Source: Nitrosomonas sp. JL21 (GTDB taxonomy: Bacteria; Pseudomonadota; Gammaproteobacteria; Burkholderiales; Nitrosomonadaceae). Taken from it: a stretch of 64,000 bases of DNA. The stretch is taken from NCBI RefSeq assembly GCF_009833095.1, contig NZ_QRCB01000035.1, positions 1-64,000 of the forward strand, given 5' to 3'. The notes beneath the pieces were generated by a model, which was given only the letters and a program-made list of their open reading frames with translations, was not told the DNA's origin and ran no database searches. Position 1 is the first letter of the stretch. Each line of letters starts with the position of its first letter. The translations under genes and the position numbers were made by a program. This document shows, piece after piece, positions 17,501 through 25,258 of this stretch.

Positions 17501-19720
17501 ATGATGGGCAATGAGGGTGACGATTGGATTCAAACCGGTACCGCCGATGGCGCGCCCGGGGATAATTTTGATCCGTTCAACCGCGATCCGATTCGCGGCA
17601 ACGATGCCTTTCTCGGTGGCGGCGGTCTGGATGAGTTTCTCGGCGAAGGCGGCGACGATGTAATGAATGGTATGGCCGGTGCCGACAAGAATGACGGTAA
17701 CAGCGGTTTCGACTGGGTCTTCAGCAAAGGCAGCGGTATTCCCGCCGACATCGATCTGACCCGGCCGATCATTCCGGGTGTGCCGGTGGATGTGCTCGAC
17801 CGCTATGATTTTGTTGAAGCCGCTTCCGGATGGAACGAAGACGATGTCATCCGCGGCGATGACGAAACCGCCGCCGAACTGACGCTGGTTGATCCGAACA
17901 CCGGTCAGAACAATGCGCTCGATAACGTCAACAATCCGGCGGGCGGTGGCCATAGCGCTGCGCAGCGGATCGCGATGATCAACGGATTAAGCGATGTGCT
18001 TGACGGCGCTACGTCTTTCGGAGCAGGTAACATTCTGCTGGGCGGCGCTGGTAACGACTTGCTCGAAGGGCGCGGCGGCGATGACATCATCGACGGCGAT
18101 GCCTGGCTCGACGTGCGGATCAGCATCGATACCAACAATGACGGTATCGAAAATATATCGTTCGATAATATGACCAGCGCCTTGCGAACTGCAATGCAAA
18201 ATGGCACTTACCGGCCCGATCAGTTGAAAATTGCGCGCGAAATTCAAACCGCGCTTCCTGGTACGGATGTGGACAGGGTGTTGTATCGGGATGTGTTCGC
18301 CAATTACCAGATCACTTTCAATCCGGATGGATCGGTGACCGTGGCGCACACCAACCCTGCTGTGGCCAATATTGATGATGGCACCGATACCTTGCGCAAT
18401 GTCGAAGAACTGCAGTTCACCGATAGGGTGGTTGTGCTCAATGGCGGCGGAGGGCCTGGCGGCACGCCGGGTGACGATAATCTGGTCGGTACGCCGGGCA
18501 ATGATGTGCTCGATGGCCTGGCTGGAAACGATACCATCAATGGTCTCGGCGGCGTGGATACGTTGATTGGCGGTCCCGGGAACGATACCTTCGTGGTCGA
18601 TACCACGACCGATACCATTACCGAACTGGCGGGTGGTGGCACCGATACCGTGCAGAGCTCGGCGACGTTCACGCTCGGGGCGCAGCTCGAAAATTTGACG
18701 CTGACCGGCGCGGGTGCGATTAACGGCACGGGAAATGCGGCAGCCAATGTCCTGACCGGCAATGCCGGAAACAACACGTTGAGCGGGCTGGGCGGCAACG
18801 ACACGCTGAACGGGTTGGGCGGCGTGGATACGCTGATCGGCGGAGCCGGCAACGACACTTTCATAGTCGATACAACCACCGATACGCTGACCGAAGCGGC
18901 GGGTGGCGGCAACGACACCGTGCAAAGCACGGTAACATTCACGTTGACTGCCCAGTTCGAGAATCTGACCCTCTCCGGGGCAGGTGCCATCAATGGCACC
19001 GGCAATGCTGCGGTCAATATTCTCACCGGTAACGGCGGCAATAATACCCTGAATGGATTGGGCGGCAACGATTCATTGAATGGCCAGGGAGGAATCGATA
19101 CCTTGATTGGTGGCGCGGGTAATGATATCTATGTCGTGGATACCGCCACTGATGTGATTACCGAATTGGCCGGCGGCGGTACCGATACGGTGCAAAGTTC
19201 CGTAACCATAACGCTGGCTGCTCAAACCGAGAATCTGACGTTGACCGGCGTGGCTGCAATCAATGGCACAGGAAACGGCGGAGCCAACACGATAACCGGT
19301 AACGCCAGCAGTAATTCGCTGAGTGGCTCGAGTGGCAACGACACGCTGAATGGCGGTGATGGAAACGATATACTCATCGGCGGGGCCGGTCTCGATACCT
19401 TGACGGGTGGCGCGAATGCGGATATCTATCGCTATACCGCGACCCTTGCTGACTCGAATGGCGCTACGCGCGATGTCATCAATGGATTTGTTACCGGAAC
19501 CGATGATGTCGACCTCAGTTTGATTGATGCCAACGCCGGGGTCGGCGGTAATCAAGCGTTTGCCTTCATTGGCGGCGCTGCATTCAGTGCGGCCGGCCAA
19601 GTGCGCTATGCTGGCGGAATATTGGAAGCAAACGTCGGTGGCGCTAACGGCAATGCAGCCGACTTTCAGATTCAGTTGGCAGGCGCGCCGACATTCGTTG
19701 CTGGTGATTTGATTCCCTGA
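14579..19720 (+). CDS. Secreted animal-type haem peroxidase with RTX repeats
   Basis: A 1713-residue protein. Residues about 30-820 match the animal haem peroxidase superfamily (peroxidasin/cyclooxygenase type) with all key residues: distal His180 in GQFFDHGLDL, catalytic Arg445 in HAEHNRKV, proximal His533 in VYRFGHSML. From about residue 868 come RTX nonapeptides (GGDGNDRIT, GGEGNDFI) that bind calcium, then three 90-residue tandem units, and a C-terminal stretch typical of type I secretion signals. There is no N-terminal signal peptide. ATG 14579 has GGAGG 8 bp upstream; a GTG 20 codons earlier lacks this. No type I exporter genes are adjacent. It probably acts outside the cell in oxidation or halogenation chemistry, antimicrobial defence or biofilm; the substrate is unknown. 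Confidence 0.92.
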   Translation: MANFSRTDLDFIIQQAIISEADSAAQVGGNFNALPGLIGSPLLPDGLRNVDGTYNNLRPGRSTYGAADQVFPRLLPADLNAAEPVAFDVDGPGGQAVGNPTSYAQNNGAVFDSQPRLVSNLIVDQTDDNPAAVAAAANTDGSVANIDGKGTFFIPNVTPDVGLSAPYNAWFTFFGQFFDHGLDLVNKGGSGTVFVPLKPDDPLITEGPDGIPNTGDEVQPQNAFMPLSRASNLPGANGIRGDGDDVHNHINQTTPFVDQNQTYTSHPSHQVFLREYAFNGANDPVSTGKLLDGAAALGGLATWADIKLQARNLLGINLTDVDLTNLPKIKTDTYGKFIPGPNGFPQLMLNGGGLLEGNPAVPVTIPANVVRTGHAFLDDIAHTAAPRDLNGAMKPADTDNALGLSESNAYDNELLDRHFITGDGRGNENIGLTTVHTVFHAEHNRKVDEIKDLVLASNDPAFIAQWQLPGGAWNGERLFQGARFATEMQYQHLVFEEFARKVQPNVDIFIGYNSTIDPAIMAEFAHVVYRFGHSMLNETVARTDIGPGGLLDPNNIDLTDAFLNPVSYGAGYTNNLEAAASVVRGTTKQVGNEIDEFVTEALRNNLLGLPLDLPAINMTRARDTGIPSLNEARRMFWEDTGQNPTLQPYESWAEFGLNIRHPESLTNFIAAYGTHPSITSQSTLDGKRAAAQALINQERVDDNSNGAVDFINSTGGVTAQSSGLNTVDFWVGGLAEKQSPFGGLLGPTFNFVFETQLENLQDGDRFYYLARNAGLDFLTQLEENTFAELIMRNLPGVKHLPADVFTTPAFTFEVANLGASGPIVDDPDTLNVNEATLLNHLGQRALVRDTTLGPNTIRYTGDQHVVMGGNDLGNNFRASEGDDTLWGDGGDDRLEGGAGNDSINGGDGNDRITDSFGDDNIKAGAGHDVVNGGPGINLILGGEGNDFIVTGQDISEVFAGPGNDFIFGNTPNEVMMGNEGDDWIQTGTADGAPGDNFDPFNRDPIRGNDAFLGGGGLDEFLGEGGDDVMNGMAGADKNDGNSGFDWVFSKGSGIPADIDLTRPIIPGVPVDVLDRYDFVEAASGWNEDDVIRGDDETAAELTLVDPNTGQNNALDNVNNPAGGGHSAAQRIAMINGLSDVLDGATSFGAGNILLGGAGNDLLEGRGGDDIIDGDAWLDVRISIDTNNDGIENISFDNMTSALRTAMQNGTYRPDQLKIAREIQTALPGTDVDRVLYRDVFANYQITFNPDGSVTVAHTNPAVANIDDGTDTLRNVEELQFTDRVVVLNGGGGPGGTPGDDNLVGTPGNDVLDGLAGNDTINGLGGVDTLIGGPGNDTFVVDTTTDTITELAGGGTDTVQSSATFTLGAQLENLTLTGAGAINGTGNAAANVLTGNAGNNTLSGLGGNDTLNGLGGVDTLIGGAGNDTFIVDTTTDTLTEAAGGGNDTVQSTVTFTLTAQFENLTLSGAGAINGTGNAAVNILTGNGGNNTLNGLGGNDSLNGQGGIDTLIGGAGNDIYVVDTATDVITELAGGGTDTVQSSVTITLAAQTENLTLTGVAAINGTGNGGANTITGNASSNSLSGSSGNDTLNGGDGNDILIGGAGLDTLTGGANADIYRYTATLADSNGATRDVINGFVTGTDDVDLSLIDANAGVGGNQAFAFIGGAAFSAAGQVRYAGGILEANVGGANGNAADFQIQLAGAPTFVAGDLIP
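18524..19333 (+). repeat. Three tandem 270-bp (90-residue) repeats in the peroxidase gene
   Basis: Units begin at 18524, 18794 and 19064, and the opening motif recurs at 19334, so the period is exactly 270 bp. Each unit encodes GGxDTLIGGxGND followed by VDT.TD..TE.AGGG.DTVQS, ENLTL.G..AINGTGN and GNxxxN.L.G. The copies are clearly related but have drifted in third positions. This is coding repetition inside the RTX region, not a CRISPR array. Confidence 0.95.
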
Positions 19721-19767
19721 ACCGCTGGGAGTGGGAAAATGATCTGAACGTATGATGAAATGAAGGA

Positions 19768-19810
19768 ATTGGGGAGGTGAGGATGCTCAGGATCTGCCTC
19801 CTCAATTTTT
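19768..19810 (+). terminator. Terminator after the peroxidase gene
   Basis: Stem ATTGGGGAGG (19768-19777) pairs with CCTCCTCAAT (19797-19806) through ten pairs including one G-U; the following T run gives a likely intrinsic terminator 48 bp after the stop. Confidence 0.75.
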
Positions 19811-19843
19811 ATCGAAGGAGCAAGTGCGAGCACATCGTCAGAA

Positions 19844-19936
19844 TTAGGATGCTGAGGTTGTTTCATGCATCCAATGGAGGGGCCAATGTGCAGTGGCGGC
19901 AATCAGATCCGCCAGGGGCATGGCTTTGCCGATCAG
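19844..19936 (-). pseudogene. Untranslated C-terminal end of the EAL gene (after premature TAA)
   Basis: Thirty sense codons follow the TAA at 19937-19939 in the same frame, ending at a second TAA (19844-19846). They encode LIGKAMPLADLIAATAHW and 12 more residues. The first half matches the conserved EAL tail (GYLIGKPMP-like), so a TAT or TAC tyrosine codon probably became TAA by one base change. Confidence 0.75.
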
Positions 19937-21142
19937 TTAGCCTTGGATGATGTCACAACCGAGCGCTTGTAAACGCTCATAGGTGGCAATATCCTCGACA
20001 CCTTCGGCGACGACCAATAAATTGAGCCGATGAGCAAGATTGATCATCGAATCGACCACTTGATGATGGGTATGGTGCGTGGTCATGTGCTTGACGAAGA
20101 TCATGTCGATCTTTACTTCGTCGAGCGGAAGATTGAGCATGCGCGCCATTGAGGAATAGCCTGTACCGAAATCATCCATCGCCAGTTTCAAACCCATGTC
20201 CTTTAGTTTATAAAGCGTATTCAAGGTGTCCGAACGATTATCCATGATCGCTGTTTCGGTTAATTCCACCGTTACAATTTCGGGCGGCACCTGCCAGAGA
20301 TTCAGCCCTTGTGCCACCAACTCGATCAATTCCGGATCCCGCAGATCGTCCGCTGAGAAATTGATCGATATCCCGGCGTCCAGCCCGGCCTGGCGATATT
20401 CGAAGCATTCTCTCAACGCGGTATGAAAAACCCATAATGTCAGCTTCGACATCAAGGTCGTGCCTTCGGCGACCTGAATCAATCGATCGGCGCGCATCGG
20501 ACCATGACTGGGGTGATTCCAGCGCAGCAGCGCTTCAGTGGACTTAATCTTGCCACTGGCAATGCTATATTGCGGTTGATAGCCCAAATACAATTCGCTG
20601 GCCTCGATTGCATTGCCAAGATCCGACCATAAGTCGATCTGGAGATGAAGCGGATCTTCCATTTCCTCGGCAAACAGCCTGATGGGTTCCTGGGTGACTC
20701 GCGCCTGCCGGACTGCCGAACTTGCGTTGCTCATCAATTGCTCGAGTGTCGCGCTGGTGGAGTTTTTCAGGGCCACGCCGATTCGAGGCGCGAGGATGAT
20801 ATTGCGCCGATCCAGTACGAACGGCAGTGCCAGAACCCGCAGGATCTTGTGTGCCGCCAGCATGGCATGGGCGTCCGTCAGCAGATCGCTCAGTAAGCAA
20901 CTGATTTGATAGCGGCCGGTGGTTCCTACCAGATCTTCCGGGTTCAAGGCGGCTTTGAGTTGGTGGGATACTTGCGCCAGAATCGTATCGACCACGGCAA
21001 ATCCCAGAATGCCGTCGAGCTCGGCGAGCCGCTCGAAATTGACGATCAGCACTGCGTTGCGCCGATCGATGAGAGTCGGATCGCGCAATTTCTGCGCCGC
21101 TGATTGCAGGAAATCCTGATAGACAAGAACAGTCGTCGTCAT
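19937..21142 (-). CDS. EAL-domain c-di-GMP phosphodiesterase with degenerate GGDEF, C-terminally truncated
   Basis: A 401-residue protein with a degenerate GGDEF domain (about residues 25-165; GRYQI at 77-81 where GGDEF is expected) and an EAL domain from about residue 175. Catalytic EAL residues are present: Glu203 (TEALLRWNHP), NFSADDL, ELTETAIM, MAMDDFG-type text (LAMDDFGTGYSS), VKID, AEGVED. The frame stops with TAA right after CDIIQG, exactly where family members read QGY. The next 30 in-frame codons (to 19847) still read LIGKAMPLADLIAATAHW, the normal EAL ending. So the last helix is missing unless the stop is read through. No membrane or sensor domain is seen. It lies 24 bp after the HD-GYP gene in the same direction, probably an operon. 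Confidence 0.85.
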   Translation of the reverse strand: MTTTVLVYQDFLQSAAQKLRDPTLIDRRNAVLIVNFERLAELDGILGFAVVDTILAQVSHQLKAALNPEDLVGTTGRYQISCLLSDLLTDAHAMLAAHKILRVLALPFVLDRRNIILAPRIGVALKNSTSATLEQLMSNASSAVRQARVTQEPIRLFAEEMEDPLHLQIDLWSDLGNAIEASELYLGYQPQYSIASGKIKSTEALLRWNHPSHGPMRADRLIQVAEGTTLMSKLTLWVFHTALRECFEYRQAGLDAGISINFSADDLRDPELIELVAQGLNLWQVPPEIVTVELTETAIMDNRSDTLNTLYKLKDMGLKLAMDDFGTGYSSMARMLNLPLDEVKIDMIFVKHMTTHHTHHQVVDSMINLAHRLNLLVVAEGVEDIATYERLQALGCDIIQG

Positions 21143-21166
21143 GAGTGGATACTTATTGGCATCGGG

Positions 21167-22513
21167 TTATAAATAATATTTTTTCGCATCGATGCCGTAA
21201 GCGCCCTGAGGCAGATCTTTGGCAATGGCATATTGAATACCGCCGGGGCCGGGATCGGCTGAGCGTAAATCGATCGTGACCGGATTGTCATATGGCGCTT
21301 TCTTGGCATCGCAGATGATCATGACTGAAGGCAGTAATCGCTGAGTCCGGTTATGGGTCAGTACGATGGCGATCTCGCCGGTATTGAGCTCAACCAGACT
21401 GCCCACGGGAAACATGCCGATGCAATGCGCAAATTGCTCCACCAGAATATAATTCAGCCCATTCTGGGCATTTTCCTTGAGTTCCTTGATGGCATGAAAC
21501 GGTTTCAGGCCGGGTATGCCCGATTGTTCCGTGATCAGCTCTTCATAGCAGTCGACAATTGCGGCCATGCGGCCGTAGGTATGCAACTGATTGGCATGCA
21601 GCCCATGTGGATAGCCGCTGCCATTCTCCCGTTCGTGGTGTTGCAGTATGATTTTCAGAACATCGCCCGGGGTATCGCTCAACGGGGCAATGATGTCTTC
21701 TCCAAACAGCACATGTTGCTTCATCAACTTGCGTTCATCCGGCTTGAGTGTGAGGCTCCTTTTATTCTGCATGGCTTTCGGTAAGCGCAATTTACCAATA
21801 TCCATCAACAAACCACCCAACCCCAGGATGGACAACTCCTTGCGCGGAAAGCCGAGGTGGCGTCCGAAAGCCAGCAGATGGACAGAGGTTTTGATGGCGC
21901 TATCGTATAACTCTTCACCGGTCGTTTTGAGCTGCGCAAGCAACAAGGCCGCATCCGGATTCCTCACTACGCTTTCGCATAAGGTATTGACCACTTCATG
22001 GGCGGTGTGAATGTCGATCTTGTTATGGTGCTCAAGGCTCTGATTGATATCGCTGAACAGCGCCGTGATCGCGCTATAGGCTTTTTCTGCGACCGGCAGT
22101 TCTTGCTCTACGGTGCGAATGTCGCTGTAGGTCATTGCGCGCGGGGCCAATTTCTCCAGAATCTCTAAATCTCTGGCGCTGGGCGGCGCGACATGACTTT
22201 GATTGCTATGCAGGCTCGCTGATATCGGAGGTTCATTAAATTGCGGAGGTTGCTGAAGGACGGCGGTATCGCCGGGCGCCTGAGGTTCGAGCTGAGCAGA
22301 AATTTTGTGAATGATGGACGGTTCGCTTCGATCGATATCGACATAGACATAGCTGCAGTAGTGCTTGAGGACATCGATGTCGTTTTGCGATTCGATCAGA
22401 ATCCCCTGAATCAGATAAGGTGTCTCCAACCACGGCCGATCGAGCTCACTGACGTACATTCCGGACTGTAATTCTTTCACGGCAACTATGATGGTGTTAG
22501 TGCTTGCTATCAT
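21167..22513 (-). CDS. HD-GYP-family protein with DUF3391, HD motif altered
   Basis: A 448-residue cytoplasmic protein with an N-terminal DUF3391-like domain (about residues 8-130; VKELQSGMYVSELDRPWLETPY) and a C-terminal HD-GYP domain (about 205-350), the second class of c-di-GMP phosphodiesterase. The GYP part is intact (HHERENGSGYPHGL, residues 292-305), but the HD pair reads LLMDIGK, with Met237 where a metal-binding His is expected. The protein may therefore be inactive as an enzyme and act as a c-di-GMP binder or adaptor. It is followed after 24 bp by the EAL gene. Confidence 0.85.
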   Translation of the reverse strand: MIASTNTIIVAVKELQSGMYVSELDRPWLETPYLIQGILIESQNDIDVLKHYCSYVYVDIDRSEPSIIHKISAQLEPQAPGDTAVLQQPPQFNEPPISASLHSNQSHVAPPSARDLEILEKLAPRAMTYSDIRTVEQELPVAEKAYSAITALFSDINQSLEHHNKIDIHTAHEVVNTLCESVVRNPDAALLLAQLKTTGEELYDSAIKTSVHLLAFGRHLGFPRKELSILGLGGLLMDIGKLRLPKAMQNKRSLTLKPDERKLMKQHVLFGEDIIAPLSDTPGDVLKIILQHHERENGSGYPHGLHANQLHTYGRMAAIVDCYEELITEQSGIPGLKPFHAIKELKENAQNGLNYILVEQFAHCIGMFPVGSLVELNTGEIAIVLTHNRTQRLLPSVMIICDAKKAPYDNPVTIDLRSADPGPGGIQYAIAKDLPQGAYGIDAKKYYL

Positions 22514-22885
22514 GGATAGGGTTCAACGAATCGAATAACGCTTGTGTAGACAGGGTTTCCATGGGAAAGGAGCAGTTCCCATTTGTTCAATGTAAACGAC
22601 CGGGCCGGAAAATTTCTTGAATAAAATTTCCAGGGAAATACTGAAAAAAACGAGCGGCGTTCAAGCCAAACGGGATCGGATTCTATGCCGCGCAGATTGA
22701 CAAGTGCAGTAGTTTCAAGATTTTACTGAAACAGGACGTAGATAAGGCTCGGCAACAATAGAAATTAAAATGATAAATAAGAGGTTGTTTTGCCGCATGT
22801 TGATTCAAATTGAATCTCCACGCCTATCAACGATGAATCAAGAAGCATGCACAGCACATGCTTTGTATTAAGAAAGGAGCTACGC
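22514..22885. other. Intergenic region upstream of the HD-GYP gene
   Basis: About 370 bp with no supported gene. It holds a 7-bp hairpin ATGGGAA (22561-22567)/TTCCCAT (22576-22582) 48 bp upstream of the HD-GYP start, and becomes AT-rich towards the right. It must carry the divergent promoters of the HD-GYP gene and the gene at 22886, but no strong consensus was picked out. Confidence 0.5.
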
Positions 22886-23173
22886 ATGACTGATAATGAA
22901 ATAATTACTTTTGTTATCTTGCCGATTGGGGTTGGTATAGGCCTAATAAATCGTTTTTTCTTTTTAAAAGGTGGCTGCATTATAAAAATGGATGGCTGGA
23001 TTCCTAGAATTGCCGGTAGAAGAAAAGAAAATAGCAAGTGGGCAGGTATCATAGGCGACGCTGTACAAGGAGGAATTCTTATCATGTTCTTATACTTCGG
23101 CATTACATATCTACAACAGGAGTACAACAAGAATATTACAAGATTCAAGAATCCCTCAGTACTTACAAAATAA
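22886..23173 (+). CDS. Small membrane protein of unknown function (95 aa)
   Basis: Starts with ATG after AGAAAGGAG, a strong ribosome binding site. It encodes two hydrophobic segments (about residues 6-22 and 58-76) separated by a basic loop GRRKENSKW, and ends in a polar tail. Base composition is clearly richer in A and T than flanking genes, which suggests recent acquisition. I do not recognise the family. It heads a run of three same-strand genes. Confidence 0.6.
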   Translation: MTDNEIITFVILPIGVGIGLINRFFFLKGGCIIKMDGWIPRIAGRRKENSKWAGIIGDAVQGGILIMFLYFGITYLQQEYNKNITRFKNPSVLTK

Positions 23174-23216
23174 ATAAGTAAGTCTGAGCTATTGCAGGAA
23201 AAAACAGAGTTCTGTC

Positions 23217-23423
23217 ATGGCAGTGAATCAAGCCGCAGTAAACGAAGCGGCCGATGCGATAAAAACAACAGGGTCTGTAGCTGATGCGATGAATACCTTA
23301 ACCACAAAGGATGCCAATGTATTTGTTTCGATGAGTACAGGATGCATTATCCCAGTTGGATTCCAATTAAGACCATGTATTAACCCAAGTGAAAACCTTC
23401 GACACAGGAGACGATGTTGCTGA
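23217..23423 (+). CDS. Hypothetical 68-aa protein, possibly a fragment
   Basis: The first 45 residues are alanine-, threonine- and asparagine-rich (AVNQAAVNEAADAIKTTG) and look protein-like; the end (LRHRRRCC) looks like out-of-frame sequence. It overlaps the next start by 10 bp, which could mean translational coupling, or it could be a decayed gene end. There is no clear Shine-Dalgarno sequence. Confidence 0.35.
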   Translation: MAVNQAAVNEAADAIKTTGSVADAMNTLTTKDANVFVSMSTGCIIPVGFQLRPCINPSENLRHRRRCC

Positions 23424-24112
23424 ATCACTTCAAACAATATTTCGTGCGCTGGATTGTTTTTATCGTCACGACAATTTGGTGGGTCGACACGTTTATCCTG
23501 GATGATCGCGTTGAACGCCACGAGTTGCCGGATGATTCGGTGATTGTAGTACTGGGACAAGAAGAGAAACACCGCTTCAAAGTGCCGGTGGAGTATTTGT
23601 ACGACGTTTTGCTCATGCGGGAGTTTTCAGAAAAACAATCCGGTATATCAAATACGAAGTTCAAGAAGGTTTATCGGGGTGGTAATTATTTTTATGTTTA
23701 CGCGACCTATCCCGACATGAAGCCTGTAGATCGTTCGAATGACAAACTGGGGCGCGGTAACAAAATTTCAATCAGCATTGCTACCAATGCCGGATCTATT
23801 CCATATCGAAAAAGTGCATTCCAATACGTGAGTGGCAGGCATCCTAATGGCGGAATGATTCCAGAAGGTTTTGATAGTACTGAAATCATTCAATATGAAG
23901 AAGATGATCTGGATAAATATTTTTATCGAGATGGTGACATTTATATGCAATGTATTAAGCGGGAAGAGACGCCCGATTATTCTCCTTCATGTACGGTTTA
24001 TTTTAATTATAAGGAATTGGAATTAACTGTAAGTTTTGCTAGCAAATACAAAACCAATTTTTTGAATATACGTGCCCGTATACACGAATTATTAAAATCA
24101 TTTGAACAATAA
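23414..24112 (+). CDS. Unknown protein with N-terminal membrane anchor (232 aa)
   Basis: One N-terminal hydrophobic segment (about residues 11-30; YFVRWIVFIVTTIWWVDTF) is followed by a roughly 200-residue soluble domain rich in Tyr, Asp and Lys, including FKVPVEYLYDV and YFYVYATYPDMKP. The anchor and charged domain suggest a periplasm-facing protein. AGGAGA precedes the ATG. AT-rich codon use differs from neighbouring housekeeping genes. Such proteins are sometimes immunity partners of secreted toxins, but no toxin was found next to it, so that is only a possibility. Confidence 0.6.
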   Translation: MLLNHFKQYFVRWIVFIVTTIWWVDTFILDDRVERHELPDDSVIVVLGQEEKHRFKVPVEYLYDVLLMREFSEKQSGISNTKFKKVYRGGNYFYVYATYPDMKPVDRSNDKLGRGNKISISIATNAGSIPYRKSAFQYVSGRHPNGGMIPEGFDSTEIIQYEEDDLDKYFYRDGDIYMQCIKREETPDYSPSCTVYFNYKELELTVSFASKYKTNFLNIRARIHELLKSFEQ

Positions 24113-24365
24113 GCAATCACAAAGGCGTTTCACAATATGTCTGCCCAAATTAATTACCTGATAACAAAGGTTCAGGATGAGTGCGAGATTTGCGTGAAGC
24201 GCCTAATTTATCCCTCGCGTTCGCAACCGCTTTGAAGCTGTGTAAAACAAGCCAATTCTGTAGATCAGAAAATACTATGGATGATCTGATAGCTGCCTGA
24301 GCAAATACTTCGACAATGAGGAACAGTGTCGAACGAGCCATCGATAAAAGTTATGTGTTAATTTC
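24113..24365. other. Short region between convergent genes
   Basis: It contains a 32-codon ORF at 24138-24236 with weak support and a perfect 7-bp inverted repeat TTCGACA (24309-24315)/TGTCGAA (24327-24333) close to the end of the TonB-like gene. The repeat could be a termination hairpin, but no T run follows it on either strand. Confidence 0.35.
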
Positions 24366-25247
24366 CTAGCGTGGCGGGTTGATGAAGAATTCGCGCATCA
24401 GGAAATCTTCCAGACCTTTTGTATCTTTTTCACGTGCCGATAGAACGACGACCCGGTGCAGGCGGTGAGATTCCCAATTGAAGTCTTCCTTGTAGTATTC
24501 GCGGATCAGTCCGATCATGCGGCGAATGATGGCGAGTTCGACGTTTCCGTCCGGGCCTGCATCAACTTGTATGGTTTGCAGACGGGGATTGCTCTGACCG
24601 GTGGTCCAGGCGCGGAAGGAAAATTCCGCGGTGCGTGGCCCGATCCGGAGTATCTGAAAAATTCCGCTGGTGCCGGGCGCCTGGAGATTCCTTCTGACGT
24701 TCGCCATGCGAATCTCGTCAGCAGATTGCTGCGGTTTCGCGCTGCTGCTTTCCGCGGCTTGGTCGATATGATCAAAAAGCCCTTTTTCTCCCCGCCGGGC
24801 CCGTGCTTGATTGATGTACTCCGTTAAATCCTGCGCCGTCTCGGCAGGGGGTTCTGGAAGCGCTTTGGTTTTAGCCACTTCTTTTGCGGGTGTCGGTGAC
24901 TTTGATTTAGTGGGCTTGTCGGCTGCCTTCGGTTTGCTGACGGATCGGGAGGGTGGGGGCGGCGATGGCTGCGGTGGCAGTTTGGGCGCCGGCTTCGGTG
25001 CTTCGGCGATGGCCGGTTTTTGCGGTTGTGATGGCGGCGGAGTTGGCGCAGAAGCGGGAATCGAGCTTGTCGCGTCCTCGGTTTCATCCAGATCGATAAA
25101 GCTGGCGGCAATCGGCGGCGGTGTTTCAGTTTCCACGTCGGGCAAAGACAGGAAAAACCCGACGCCCCAAATGATCAGGAGCCAGACGAGCGCAGCCAGT
25201 GGCAAGGGCCACCACAGGCGAATTTCTCTCGATCTGGAAGTTGTCAT
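24366..25247 (-). CDS. TonB-like energy transducer partner of ExbB/ExbD
   Basis: A 293-residue protein with one N-terminal membrane helix (about residues 12-34), a proline/lysine-rich periplasm-spanning region (about 60-130; PAPKLPPQPSPPPPS) and a C-terminal domain of about 110 residues. Layout and position after exbB-exbD point to a TonB/TolA-type transducer. The C-terminal part (GIFQILRIGPRTAEFSFRAW) does not show the usual TonB text, so its outer-membrane partner may be unusual. It is the last gene of the three-gene operon, 11 bp after exbD. Confidence 0.65.
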   Translation of the reverse strand: MTTSRSREIRLWWPLPLAALVWLLIIWGVGFFLSLPDVETETPPPIAASFIDLDETEDATSSIPASAPTPPPSQPQKPAIAEAPKPAPKLPPQPSPPPPSRSVSKPKAADKPTKSKSPTPAKEVAKTKALPEPPAETAQDLTEYINQARARRGEKGLFDHIDQAAESSSAKPQQSADEIRMANVRRNLQAPGTSGIFQILRIGPRTAEFSFRAWTTGQSNPRLQTIQVDAGPDGNVELAIIRRMIGLIREYYKEDFNWESHRLHRVVVLSAREKDTKGLEDFLMREFFINPPR

Positions 25248-25258
25248 CGGTTTCCGAT

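Noticed and set aside
16178-17953. 591-codon open frame on the minus strand
   Set aside because: It is antisense to the peroxidase/RTX gene, whose GGNDx repeats and GC-rich third positions leave the opposite strand open. Its translation has no recognisable domain.
17987-19068. Two long minus-strand open frames (17987-18925 and 18304-19068)
   Set aside because: They are mirror images of the 270-bp coding repeats and have low-complexity translations.
18524-19333. Regular direct repeats that could suggest a CRISPR array
   Set aside because: The period is 270 bp and the units are in-frame RTX coding repeats with drifted third positions, not short repeats with unique spacers.
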